Source: Oncomelania hupensis
Taxonomy: Eukaryota > Mollusca > Gastropoda > Littorinimorpha > Pomatiopsidae
Length of the DNA stretch: 64,000 nucleotides
Direction: 5' to 3'
NCBI GenBank assembly: GCA_036898135.1
Contig: CM072511.1
Location: 48,129,081 to 48,193,080 of the forward strand
Both the position numbers and the translations under genes were made by a program. Under the pieces are notes generated by a model. That model had not been told where the DNA came from. It did no database searches and worked only from the letters and a program-made list of their open reading frames with translations. Positions 22,817-33,951 of this stretch are shown here, one piece after another. Numbering within the stretch: the first letter of the stretch is position 1; each line of letters opens with the position of its first letter.

Positions 22817-24332
22817 TGTCACGGGGGTTTTATGGGTTGCTGGGCTCTGCACAATGGAATGATGTAACCCTCACGCTTTATCCTATGGGGACCGCTAGTG
22901 AGTCACCCTGTGGATTACTTTAATAAATTTATTTATTTAGCTCGGTCTGTGTTAAGACTGGGGTACAGAGATAGATAGAAAAATGGTAAAAGATTACTGT
23001 CCCACTAGCTTTCACAAAGCTATGAATCATATGTAGTCCAGCCACTTGATAACAGTTAAACATCACACATTTATTTCTTCTACTCTATCCAAGATTTCCG
23101 ATGTACTAATATACCTTATCAGTTAAATAGTCACTGTGAATAATTCGATCACTGATAGTCTATGCAGCTAATTGTTCATCCTCGGGCACTGGAGGTTAAT
23201 GTTCATGAGAAGTGGACTACTGTGGTCCTGTAGCTCTCAGTTTTTGTGCACACACGGTTATAGACTTAACTGTGAGTCTGGCGTGCTGTGCTGTGGTCAG
23301 TTTCTTGACAACTGTGTTGTCTTCTTCTGGGTTCTTCCCTGTGGTTAGACTGGTGGGTTTTCCTCGCGCAATGCTGGGGATCCCTCTGCAGCCAACGTAT
23401 GCGTCGACGTGGTTTCGTCTGATGCTGTGTTGGGCGCACTACAGAACGCCTGATCGTCTGTAACATATGAGACGAAATTCTGCACAACCTCGAATGATAG
23501 GTGTGTGCAGAGCGTCTCACTGAAGGTCGTAATAGCCCTCAGTGATTAGCTCCACATCTACATATATAAGCGACGAACATTCTGCTAAGTCCGTGGTCCA
23601 CTGGAATCTCCACTCTACTTTTCTATACACCCATACATATAAAACATGGCTACTTATACACATCAAGAATTAATAATATTATACACATTCATTTGTACAG
23701 CCACTGGTCTGTAAGCACACATATAAGTTAATCAACAGTGGTCCCGTACATAATTCAAGATGGCGTCGGCCGGTCATCTTTGACTCGTGGTCAGCTTCGC
23801 CACGTGTTCAGGCAAAGTCGGGCTAACAATTCAATTCTATGCATAGCAAATTCCACAAACATAATTCAACAATAATATAATACATCACGATGAAACAAAA
23901 GTATGTTCATTTACCTTCGTGACAATTTCAGGCCAGTGGCTACTTGAGTGAATTCGGATTTTCACAAGTACTGCGTCCTAGTCTTTTCTGGAGAGATCTG
24001 CTGCTAACTGCGTAGCGGTGTAGCTGTTAACTCTTCCTCAGTTTAAACATGACTGCCGGTCTAGCTCTACAGTTTGAATTAGTCAGACCTGGTTGAGTCT
24101 ATTCTAAACTGTGTTCCCATTGGCGGATAATTGACTCGCCTACCGTAATTACGATGATGTCATTGCCTGAGCTAGCGTCAACGGCCACTGTGTGTAAGCG
24201 GCAGTATCATTGCTACGCTTGATTACTTCCATCGTCTGCTGCTGGCTAACATTGAAATTCTAAGATTACATAGACTAACCAAGCTAAATATTAAAATAAG
24301 CAGAGTAAAACTGGTCTGTTCGTGACAGAGTC
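22812..24332. mobile_element. Solo LTR, family 1 copy A, TSD GAGTC
   Basis: A 1,511-bp block at 22,817-24,327 starts TGTCACGG, ends CGTGACA and is flanked by GAGTC at 22,812-22,816 and 24,328-24,332. TG...CA ends, inverted terminal bases and a 5-bp duplication identify an LTR, and the absence of internal genes makes it a solo LTR or LTR-only derivative. Removing it restores the RTE alignment (..gatcgagtc/tgacatgcagc..). A homologous copy lies at 36,532-38,081. Frames at 23,212-23,520 are unsupported. Confidence 0.88.
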
Positions 24333-25266
24333 TGACATGCAGCTCGGTGGACAACCATGAGAGTGTACAACATCAGCCCTCAAATTATTGAAGTCATCAA
24401 AAGCCTGTATGACGAGGCCACCAGCGCAGTCCTCCATAACAGCGCCATCGGAAACTGGTTCAGAACAACAATCGGTGTGCGTCAAGGATGCCTACTCTCT
24501 CCAAGCCTCTTCAACATCTTCCTAGAGCGCATCATGTCAGATGCCCTTGCAGATCACGAAGGTACAGTGAGCATAGGGGGAAGAGCAATCTCCAACCTTC
24601 CTTTTGCGAATAACATTGATGGATTGGCTGGAGAGGAACAAGAACTTAAACAGCTGGTACAGAAGCTTGACACCACCTCCAGAGCCTATGGAATGGAAAT
24701 AAGTGCAGAGAAGACCAAACTCATGACCAACAACACTAATGGCATCAACACGGACATCAAAGTCCAAGGCCAATCCCTCAAAACAGTGCATAGCTTCAAA
24801 TATTTAGAAGCCATTGTATCAGACAATGATTCCCGACAGGAAGTCCTCTCCAAGATCGCACAAACAGCTGCTGCCCTGGCAAGGTTGAAGTGCATTTGGA
24901 AAGACAAGACCATCAGTCTACATTCCAAGGTAAGGTGCTGCGCTCCCTTGTCATCTCCATCTTCCTATACGCTTGCGAAACATGGACCCTCACAGCAGAT
25001 CTATAACGAAAGCATGGAGATGAGGTGCTACCGAAGACTTCAGGGCATTTCCTATACCCAGCACATCACCAACGACGAAGTCCGACAGACCGTCACACAA
25101 GCCATTGGACAACACGATGACCTGCTCACAGATGTGAAGAAACGGAAACTCCGATGGTATGGCCACGTCACCAGATCATCAGGCCTTGCAAAGACAATCC
25201 TGCAAGGCACAGTTCAAGGAGGTAGAAGAAGAGGGAGACCGAAAAATAGGTGGGAGGACCACATTT
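24333..25266 (+). pseudogene. RTE reverse transcriptase, C-terminal part
   Basis: A long frame of about 300 codons carries RT motif B (GVRQGCLLSP), a mutated motif C (PFANNIDGLAG), the thumb and the C-terminal KLRWYGHVTRSSGLAKTIL and GGRRRGRPKN blocks. The two catalytic aspartates of motif C are replaced by asparagines, so the enzyme could not work even if expressed. Confidence 0.85.
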
Positions 25267-25397
25267 GAGAATGGACTGGCTTGACATTGAGCGAAGCCAT
25301 CAGGGTTGCTGAGGATAGAGAAAGTTAGAGTATGGTGGTTAAACGATCACCTGTGGTGCCTCAACGAGTTACGGGATAGGATAGGATAGGATAGCGC

Positions 25398-25990
25398 AAG
25401 TCTGTTGAACGTGGTATCGTGTTGATGTTGTTAAATGTCCAAGTCGGTTTGGTAATACTGTTTAATTTTAAAAGTGCTGTTTAGAGGCGATGTTGACAAT
25501 AGTGGAGGTGGTGGTGATGGTGATGATGAAGATGATGATGATGGTGATGATGATGATGATGCAGCACTTGAAGTTGATGATAATGCTGCTGCCCTTTGAA
25601 TATTACTGTCAATATTACAGCTGTTGCTGCTGCTACTGTTGCTTCTGCTGCTGGTGATGATATATGTTTGTCAATAAACCCGACTGTTTGCAGCTCAGTC
25701 TGTGCGTACTAAATCATTTGGCGAAAGTGCTTTCTCTTATCGCGGTCCTAGTATTTGGAACAAGGTGCCTTTTAGAAATTCATCATTCTTCCGTTCACTT
25801 TTTAAAATCCTCCCTAAAAACTCATTACTTTAGCTCCACGGATTGAAATAGTAAAACAAATCTGCAAAGTCAAAGTCCGCGTTCTTGTGTGTCTAGCTTT
25901 TATCATTATAGAAGTTAACTGTTCAGTTTTAAATTCAATAATTTCAATAATTTTATTTAACGTCTATTCACAGTTTGTGATATTAGACCA
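25398..25990. other. Unannotated stretch with GAT/GCT repeats
   Basis: GAT/GGT-rich repeats lie at about 25,490-25,575 and GCTGCT-rich sequence at about 25,620-25,660. No gene seen. Confidence 0.45.
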
Positions 25991-26057
25991 TACACGCAAG
26001 CATACACACAATCACACGCAAAATGCAAAAAGCACATCCAAGGATCAGACAAAATAA

Positions 26058-27545
26058 TCACAAAAATTTGCTCACTGGAGACTGGCTAATAATTTGTGCT
26101 ATGGTAATAATTGTTGGATACTGCAGCAGTTCAACAGTGGAATGTTCACTTGTTTTAATATTTTTGTTTAAATATTGTGAAGTTAATATGGGGCAAGTTT
26201 TTAACAGATGTTGAACGGAAATTGGTTGAGAACATGGACACATAGCATCAGCTAAAAATTTAGTATTCCATGAGTTGACTCTTAGCTTATTGATTATTCT
26301 ACACAAGTTTCTAGAACATGAGTAATGATCTATTCCAGTACTTTGTGATAAGGTGGAGTACATTGATCTTTCTACCAACGAAATGAGTTCTGATGCAGAT
26401 GGTCTAACAATGTTGTTGTCACTTACAGAGAATCACCCTTCCTTTGCTAAAGTATCCACAACTTCATTAAAATAAATGCCACAATGTGAAGGAACCCAAC
26501 AAAAAGAAATTCCTACACCATTTGACATAATAGCATGAATTAATAATCTAATATCGAAAATAATGTCTGATCTAGTTTTACAATACCAATTTAGAAGGGC
26601 ATTGAGAACAGCTTTAGAATCAACACATACAACTATGTTATAAAAGGCAATAGAGGTGTTGCTAATAGTGTCCAAAGCCATTAAAATGGCATACAATTCT
26701 GCTGTGAAAATTGATACATTCTTACCAACATAATACGATTTTTTTATTTTTAGATCAGGAATGGTAAAACCGGCACCAGCAAGTAAAGTTTCAGACACAG
26801 ATCCGTCTGTATAAATTTTTAAATGATTACCATACGTTCTTTCCAAATGTTCTCGAACCTCAGCTGTTAAGACATTTACATTTTCACCTTTCTTAACCGA
26901 GGTATAATCAATATCAAAATTAGCACTTAAATGTTCCCATTGTGGGATTTTCGGTACACTTGGTAAAACAGGAATATCAGAAATGTCAATGTTGCACTTG
27001 TCTAAAATGGCACTAACATAGTTTTTAATGGGTTGTAGATACGGTATAGATTTTGCTCGTTTTGGATAATCTACATTGCTGTCGACAAAAATCTCATCAT
27101 GAACAGAATTAGGAACGGCCAAACTCCGTATAACATATCTAGCAACACTTAATTTTTGATTTTCTATAAAAGAGAGTTGACGAGCTTCCCTATATGATTT
27201 TAGTGTATTAGAGTGTACAGGTACACCTAAGGCTAATTTAAATGCTCTGCTATCTAAGCTTTGTATTTTCCTTAACAATGTTGCTGGAGCTGAAAAATAC
27301 ACTTCCTGACCGTATGTGAGTACCGATCTAACCAACGACATTGCTAAGTGAATTAATGTATATGTATCTTGACTCCATGGCGGAAAACATAACAATTTTA
27401 GAAAATTCAATCTTTTGGATGCTTTCTTGATTAAATATTGTATATGGCAATTCCAGCTTAATTTAGACGTAAAAAATACACCCAAAAATTTTACCTGTTG
27501 AGTATGGTTCAGTTTTCCTCGTTTAGTTTGATAGTTATGAAAGTT
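26058..27545 (-). pseudogene. RNase-H-type LINE ORF2, C-terminal 490 codons
   Basis: One continuous minus-strand frame runs from about 27,545 to 26,058, broken only by a single TAA at 26,433-26,435. It covers the end of the RT thumb (VKFLGVFFTSKLSW), then an RNase H domain with KIYTDGSV, FTAELYAIL, VVCVDSKAVL and CWVPSHCGIYFNEVVDTLAK, holding the D-E-D-D/H set, then a cysteine/histidine tail (CPCSQPISVQHLLKTCP). RNase H after RT is typical of I, Nimb and related Jockey-superfamily LINEs and separates it from the RTE copies here. It is 5'-truncated near 27,545. Fragments of the same type lie at 1,960-2,180 and 13,910-14,234. Confidence 0.88.
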
Positions 27546-28103
27546 ATTCTATGTTCATGTAAGCGCATAGAGCTAACTCTACATGTATATTAGCTTATAA
27601 ACCATCATCACAATCATGATCATCATGATCATCATGATGATCATCATCATCATGATCATCATCATCATCATCATTTGTAACCTAATGCAGACGCCTGTCG
27701 GGCGAATAGTCTCATCACCTACAGATACTTCCAAAAATAGTGTGAAAGAAAGAAGTCTTCCATCCCCTGCTCGGAGAATCGCAAAGTACAACGGATTCAT
27801 TTACTAAAAGGTCTACTAATATAGGCTTACTACTCATCATTTATCCTTACAAAAGACCAACCTAATGGACGCGTTTTCTACAGTAATTAACGCCCATTTT
27901 GTCGGCTCATTATTTCCGCTCTTTCTTTGTCTGTGTCTTTCTGTCTGTGTCTTTCTCTCTCTGTCTTTCTGTCTCTGTCTGTCTCTCTCTCATTGTCTGT
28001 CTGTCTCTATTTCTCTCTCTCTCTTTCTCTCTCGTAATATATCATACATCATAAATACAGTTATAGCCTAAACTCTGTATTCCTGTAATTAATGAAATTA
28101 ATA
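27546..28103. other. ATC/CT-rich stretch
   Basis: ATC/ATG repeats at about 27,602-27,676 and CT/GTCT-rich sequence at about 27,920-28,035. A 63-codon frame at 27,616-27,807 is half simple repeat. No gene supported. Confidence 0.5.
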
Positions 28104-28346
28104 TCCTATCATATGCTATCCCGTAACTCGGAGGTCGTAGGGGCACCACAGATGATTGTTTAACCAGCGTACTCCATCTTTCCCTGTCCTCAGCAACCCT
28201 GATTGTTTCGCTCAGTGTCAAACCAGTCCGTTCTCGAATGTTGTCCTCCCACCTTTTTTTCCATCTAACCCTTCTTTTACCTCCTTGCACTGTGCGTTGC
28301 AGGATGGTCTTTGCAAGACCTGATGATCTGGTGACGTGGCCATAAA
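28104..28346 (-). mobile_element. RTE LINE 3' end, copy 6
   Basis: The minus strand covers the last ~70 codons (KRWEDNIRERTGLTLSETI, then DRERWSTLVKQSSVVPLRP) and a degraded tail (atcctatcatatgctatccc). It is 5'-truncated at 28,346, just before the conserved WYGH block would appear. Confidence 0.82.
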
Positions 28347-28820
28347 ATTAATATTTAGGCAGATAATATCTTCACCCGTGCTGGACATATAAAAGACCTG
28401 CATTTCTTGCAACTCAGCTCATTGCTGGGAACCAATATACAGGCTTGTTTTATTTTGAATAATATGTAGCTACATGTGTTATACAGTGCTGGAATACTCT
28501 CTACAGTCGGTGCACGCCAATGGCAGATTGACTAATGCTGCCTGTGAGTGATTCAAGGCGTTTCCCTTGCAAATCAGTTATCACTTGGAATCAATTGATA
28601 CACACACACGTTATACTTGCAAATGAGATCAACATACGTAAATCACCATTAAAAAATGCATAGGCCCAACCATGTAAGTCAGTACAATTCTGGACGCAAC
28701 TAGTAGAATCAGAGATGGCCAAAAAAAGATGTATTAACAACTAGCTTATATCAAAACCATGTTCAATAAAGCAGCGATGGCTTGAGCCCAGCAGTCGCAC
28801 TGGCTTAATATGCAACCTAG
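28347..28820. other. Unannotated stretch
   Basis: No gene or shared repeat recognised. Confidence 0.35.
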
Positions 28821-29123
28821 TCAGGATCTCATGACCACTCTCATAAAATTCCGGCAAATGCCTGAACGCAGACAGGGAACATTATAATATAGATCGACAT
28901 ACCCTGACAAACGTGTTGCAATCAGACCCAATGCCTGCAAGGGATTTTCGACTTTGATACAGTTAGCATCACCATGGAAATCAGAATACTGGATATGAAA
29001 TCGAAGATTTGGCATATTCATCATTCTACTGATGAGCGTATTTTCATCGCAGTAGGAACCGCTCCGTTCCAGTTCAGCAAATGGTAATTTCCCCCACGTT
29101 CCTCCAAAATCAATTGTCTGCAA
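28821..29123 (-). CDS. Candidate exon or small ORF, unknown product
   Basis: A 100-codon minus-strand frame of normal amino-acid complexity (for example LRFHIQYSDFHGDANCIKVE and GLIATRLSGYVDLYYNVPC), unlike the low-complexity frames around it. It is preceded by a plausible splice acceptor (ttgcag) just before its first codons. No family is recognised, and no partner exon or repeat copy was found in the window. It may be a host exon, a retroelement fragment or chance. Confidence 0.25.
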   Translation of the reverse strand: MQTIDFGGTWGKLPFAELERSGSYCDENTLISRMMNMPNLRFHIQYSDFHGDANCIKVENPLQALGLIATRLSGYVDLYYNVPCLRSGICRNFMRVVMRS

Positions 29124-30320
29124 TGACTACTTTATGGTGTTTTCCCCACTTTGTCGCCACATCGTTGTCTTATAATGTGGCCCTGTAAGAATGTCAAATA
29201 TACAAGTGAGAGGTTTAACCTCAAACAAATACGTAAATAGGTTCAATTCAGTGAAGTCAAGGTAACCGATTTATTTAAAGTATTTTTCACAATTAAATGA
29301 CCAAAGAGAGGAAAATAACCAAACAATTATAATATATTTAAATTAAAACAATTCATTAACTAAATTTACATAAAGCTGGGGGTTGGGTTGTAGGGAATAA
29401 ATAAATAAATAGGTCTACATAATTAAATACAAAAATATAAATAAATAAAGACATAAATAAATGAGGAAAAAAGAATAAATAAATAAAATAAGCCAAATAA
29501 TAGCATTGGTAATTGATATAATTGTAGATAATATGGTGTATTAATTTTGAGTATATCAAATTTTCTAATTAGCGCACATGAATTATTGAACGAAGTTAAT
29601 CAAATCATTTGTCCAGTGTTGACAAAATGTCTTTTCACATCTCTTTGTTCGTTAATGACAACGAAAATTTTCGGGCCAGAATTTCCACTTCTTTTCTAAG
29701 AAAAGTATTCCAAAAAACAAAATAAGTTTAGATTTTTTAGAAAAGAAAGAAGAAAGAAAAAAAGAAAACTAATGTATAAAAAGGTAAGACAGGAATTAAA
29801 TAACAAATAACTTAAGCACTGGTTGATAGGGGAGGGAAGAGAACGACATTTTAAAACGAAGTGAAAATAATGGAAGCTGGAAATAAATAAACGAATTAGG
29901 CTTTTAAAAAATAATAAAAGAAATAAAATATTAAAGTAGAAAATACTTTTTAAAAAAAAAGAACTGGATTTTAAGAAAACAGAGAGAGAAGAAGAAGAAG
30001 AAGAAGAAGAAGAAGAAGAGAGGGAGGGAGAGAAGGAGAAGAAGAAGAAGAAGAAGAAGAAGAGAGGGAGGGAGGTAGAGGAAGAAGGAGAAGGAGAAGA
30101 AGAAGAAGAAGAAGAAGAAGAAGAAGAACTACAATAAAGAATAAAACAACGAGAAAGGTAATGGAAGATTTCAAGCTATTCAAATTATTTCCAGCCACTC
30201 ACACAAATACCCGAATTTTTTTTTAAAATTCAAAAGCGTTATCGCTGTTGTGACTTGGCTATATCGTAACGAAACAACAGGGAAACATTACATTTGTTGC
30301 CACACTTGACCTATCTTTCC
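29124..30320. other. AT-rich stretch with GAA-rich tract
   Basis: TAAA/ATAA-rich sequence at about 29,390-29,500 and a (GAA)n/GGGA-rich purine tract at about 29,983-30,128. No gene is supported, and Leu-rich frames are artefacts of the purine tract. Confidence 0.5.
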
Positions 30321-31027
30321 GGCATTGAATAGAATAGACCCCACGTTTCCCGGCGTTTCGTAAGAGGCGACTAACAGGGATGATGTCAGCACGGCATCCC
30401 TAGACGAAAGTCATCTACACAGAAGTCACCGGCCAGGACGGAGGAACCTCACGTTACTATAGGTTCAACGACCACGTGCTCGGGGCCACGGAGAGCTACA
30501 CTGTATTCGGGGATTTCGGCTGTGGTCAACAGCCTGGAGAGGATTGGTCCCGCCCGGCCTTTCTTGCCCAAGATGAAACGAACCACTCACTCCATACAGA
30601 ATCGGTCGTCGCCCGGGTCATCAAGGACCGCGCCTTCCGTTGGCCACCAGGGCGGAGGTAATAAGTGGATTACTGATGGACAACTTAGCAAGGTCCGCAA
30701 GAGAGATAACATCGTCATATAAACCTGGAATATCAGGACCCTAACTGCCGAGGGAAAATTAGAAAAACTGGCCCACGAGCTGGACCACTATCGATGGAAC
30801 ATTTTAGGTATCAGCGCTCTGCGCTGAAAAGGCCTAGGTGAAACAACGACAGACGAAGGTCACAAGCTTTATTTCAGCGGTTGAGATGACAGGCACGAAC
30901 ACGGTGTTGGATTCTTGGTCCACAGATACATTCTAGGCACTGTTATGGGTTGCCGCCCAGTCTCCAGTAGAACCATTACCATACGTCTAAGAGCAGCCCC
31001 TTTCAACATTATTATCATCCAGGCCTA

Positions 31028-32782
31028 TGCCATGTAATATCAGAAATGTTGACGACAAAGATGTGGTAACTCAGCTTAGCGATAAACAGATAGTATTGAA
31101 CAAAACCTGATGTTAAGTTAGCAGCTCTCTAGAGGAATGTCCCACCGCCGCAGCTCAAGTGGTAGAGCGTTCGCCTGCCACACCGATGACTCAGGTTCGA
31201 ATCCCGTGGTGGGCGATATAAAATGTGGCCATTTTCACTGTACATTTTAGCAGTATGATTGCTCTGGTGGTTCAGTATTGATTCAGGTCCCTACCCCTTG
31301 TTCCCTGGGATGGTTATCCCCGTCTGCCATATCGCCAATGGTGGGTGTAGACGTTAAACCTCAATGTTCGTTCGTTCTAGAGGAATGTTGGCAGTTATTA
31401 ATTAACCTCCTTGAGACATTCGCTCCCGATACCATCAAGCAGAACTCACTAGGAAGAATGTAATTTAGCCCACTCTGACATCTGACCGGTGTCACTTGAC
31501 AACTAAGTAGCCACGCGAATCATATCACTCTTAGATGATAGATCTACCCTGCGTCTCTCCCTTGACACACGAAGTTGAGACGTAACAGATAGTGTCCCAG
31601 AAGCAGGACAGGAGAACAAAGACGTCCGAGAAAAAGATTCACATAGTCGCGAGAACGAGATGATTGGTTGGAGATGACGTAGATATTCTGTATATCCCCT
31701 GTACACCCCACATTTACTGGCAGTCATAAACGAAGCATACCGAGGGTCAAGGAGCAAACTGAAGTGAACAAAAATCCTCAGCCATCACCAACAGAGTGAT
31801 AGACTAGAGACGGTTTCACGATTCCCAGAGACTAGAAGTAAGTTAACACTAGTGATTTCTAGTACTTGTATGTTTATATATTATATTGATTGCCATGCAT
31901 TAGTATGTTCGTGTTATATGCATTTACAGAAACAGATTATTGTTTCTGACATGTTGTGTATATTGCTCAGTATATCTTAGCCTTAAGATGCAGATATCGT
32001 AGCGTGCAGATGTCTGATGCTATAAAATCCTTGCTGAGGGCACCACATACCAATATATCTGAATAGAATATTGTAGCCAGAGTTCTGTATTTTCCAGCTC
32101 AGCTCTGGGACGGTTTGTGGAGTCAACGCCAGATGCTTGCTCCCGTGGAAAATAAGGAGATCACTTAGAATCTACCTCGCCACGTCCGGCCCCGTAGCTA
32201 CCAGACTCGCCCGATCATCATCAGAGTGACCAGACTCCCTCAGAGTGACCACTAGACTCAAGCACTCACAGAAACCAAGAGTTAAGTCCTTCTCAACTGC
32301 AACTGATGTAAAAAAATGACTCGGAAAAATACTAGACCATTAAAACATAGAAATGCTTAGCACGTGATGAAGAAGTGCTGGTAAAAAACTTTCCCAGCAC
32401 ATCGAACAGTTATAGTTATTAATTTACATTTAATTAAAGTCATGTTAGAATTTTTGTTAAACATATAAAAGTTGAAGTCACATACATACGACTGGTGTCA
32501 TTCTGTTTGTATTGTTGTGTCCACTAACTTTTCTTCTCTTGAGACCAATTAAACTAGGCATTTGACTAGCAAAAATCATTTCTTAAAATGAGCCAATGAT
32601 ACTTTAAAACCCGAGAACAAATGTAAATTTTTATGTGACCAAGCACCATGATTAGTCTCTTACATCGCTTAGGAATCTTGGTTAAGAACGACTGATAGAG
32701 ATAGCTAAACGCCTCATCTATCTACAGATCTTAACCCCCTTGTAAGATTATCGCATCTTCTCCAGGATATCATCACATGCCA
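31028..32782. mobile_element. Solo LTR, family 2, TSD TGCCA
   Basis: A 1,745-bp insertion at 31,033-32,777 starts TGTAATATC and ends GATATCATCACA, with TGCCA at 31,028-31,032 and 32,778-32,782. Its excision rejoins the LINE endonuclease sequence (..ggcctatgcca/taacatcagac..). It has no coding frame. A SINE with its own duplications is nested at 31,141-31,376. Partial homology to 2,615-3,480 shows that this is a dispersed family. Confidence 0.82.
31129..31388 (+). repeat. tRNA-derived SINE (third family) with 12-bp TSD
   Basis: CTAGAGGAATGT occurs at 31,129-31,140 and 31,377-31,388, enclosing a 236-bp SINE. The head has GCAGCTCAAGTGGTAGAGCG (A box) and AGGTTCGAATCCC (B box). The body matches the minus-strand copy at 16,262-16,485, and the tail is (GTTC)n. 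It sits inside a solo LTR, so it is the youngest layer at this site. Confidence 0.92.
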
Positions 32783-33018
32783 TAACATCAGACTATGACG
32801 AGAGTGAAGACAAGGATTTATATGAACATCTGCAGGTTGTCCTTGACCAAGTGCCAAAGAATATATTATACATAATTGTTTACTTATACATGTAAGACCT
32901 GCTCATGACGCTGACCAATTCAGAAAATCTAACTCAAGCTGCCCACTTTAGGATTTGTCTGACCAGGTTGACTTTTGTCTAGGTTTTATTTATTTATGTA
33001 TTTTTAATTTATTAATCT

Positions 33019-33633
33019 TTGAGCTTAATCAGCCTCATCAGCCATCCCAGCAAGGTCCTCCTGAAAAAAAATTGTATCAGACAATGGGTCCCGACAGGAA
33101 GTCCTCTCCAGGATCGCACAAACAACTGCTGTTCTGGCGAGGTTGAAGCCAATTTGGAAAGACATGACCATCAGTCTACATTCCAAGGTAAGACTGCTGC
33201 GCTCCCTTGTCATCTCAATCTTCCTATATGCTTGCTCACAGCAGATCTACAACGAAGAATACAAAGCATGGAGATGATGTGCTACAGAAGACTTCTGGGC
33301 ATTTCCTATACTCAGCACATCACCAACGACGAAGTCCGACAGACCATCACACAAGCCATTGGACAACACGATGACCTGCTCACAGTGGTGAAAATACGGA
33401 AACTCCGATGGTATGGCCACGTCACCAGATCATCAGGTCTTGCAAAGACCATCCTGCAAGGAGGTAGAAGAAGAGGGAGACCGAAAAAGAGGTGGGAGGA
33501 CAACATTCGAGAATGGACTGGTTTGACACTGAGCGAAACAATCAGGGTTGCTGAGGACATGGAAAGATGGAGTACGCTGGTTAAACGATCATCTGTGGTG
33601 CCCCTAAGATCTCCGAGTTACGGGATAGGATAG
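33019..33633 (+). pseudogene. RTE RT C-terminal fragment with internal deletion
   Basis: The frame joins an upstream RT piece (near KVLLKK) to the C-terminal block with MCYRRLLGISYTQHITNDE, KLRWYGHVTRSSGLAKTIL and GLTLSETIRVAEDMERW, ending VVPLRSPSYG. The catalytic RT core between them is missing. The frame is open for about 200 codons, but it cannot encode an active enzyme. Confidence 0.8.
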
Positions 33634-33640
33634 AATATGA

Positions 33641-33951
33641 TAAGAATCTTTTAACTTCAGACAAAAAAAAAACAATTTTTTTGGGGGGGCACGTAAAGCT
33701 ACGTTCAGGTCAAATCAAATTTGTTGAGTCTATATTTATTTCGCTTGCTTTTACTAATTTCCTTCTTGTCGCCTTTCGCGGCTACCAGACCTCAGCTATG
33801 AAATTATATTTAGAGGTCTAAATAGACTTCTAGTGACGATATTATATTCGACGAAAAAAACACCATGAGAGGCCAAGCCCTTTTATCCACAGGTGCTTGT
33901 ATCTGGATAGGTGAACGCCTATGCCTGTGACGCGTCTACCTTTCGTGATAT
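33641..33951. other. Unannotated stretch
   Basis: No gene or repeat recognised, except an oligo-A/T/G run near 33,662-33,690. Confidence 0.35.

Larger units (their letters stand above)
22100..25397 (+). mobile_element. RTE LINE, copy 5, split by a solo LTR
   Basis: The RT domain is in two pieces. The first (about 22,100-22,816) includes LKKGKSAGVDNIPAELLQAE, GFRAGRSTIEQIFNLR and the motif A region FLDFKKAIDRV. The second (24,333-25,397) resumes at the equivalent of 'WHAALW', with GVRQGCLLSPSLFNIF (motif B), and ends in an (AGGAT)n tail. A solo LTR at 22,817-24,327 separates them. Motif C is damaged, reading FANN where FADD is expected, and frameshifts and stops are present, so the copy is dead. 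The 5' part, with the endonuclease, is absent. Confidence 0.92.
30321..33640 (+). mobile_element. RTE LINE, copy 7, split and internally deleted
   Basis: It starts with the same 5' leader as the copy ending near 50,140 (gaatagaccc..cgtaagaggcgactaaca). It then carries a decayed endonuclease region to 31,032, a solo LTR at 31,033-32,777, and a short endonuclease continuation (TSDYDESED, LDQVPKN) to about 32,865. Unrelated AT-rich sequence follows, then a short RT piece (SLISHPSKVLLKK at about 33,028-33,075) fused directly to the C-terminal RT block and an (AGGAT) tail. Most of the RT is therefore deleted. Several stops interrupt the endonuclease. Confidence 0.88.

Noticed and set aside
23212..23520. 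Opposing ~84-codon frames
   Set aside because: They lie in a solo LTR. The homologous region of the other copy (36.9-37.2 kb) does not preserve either frame.
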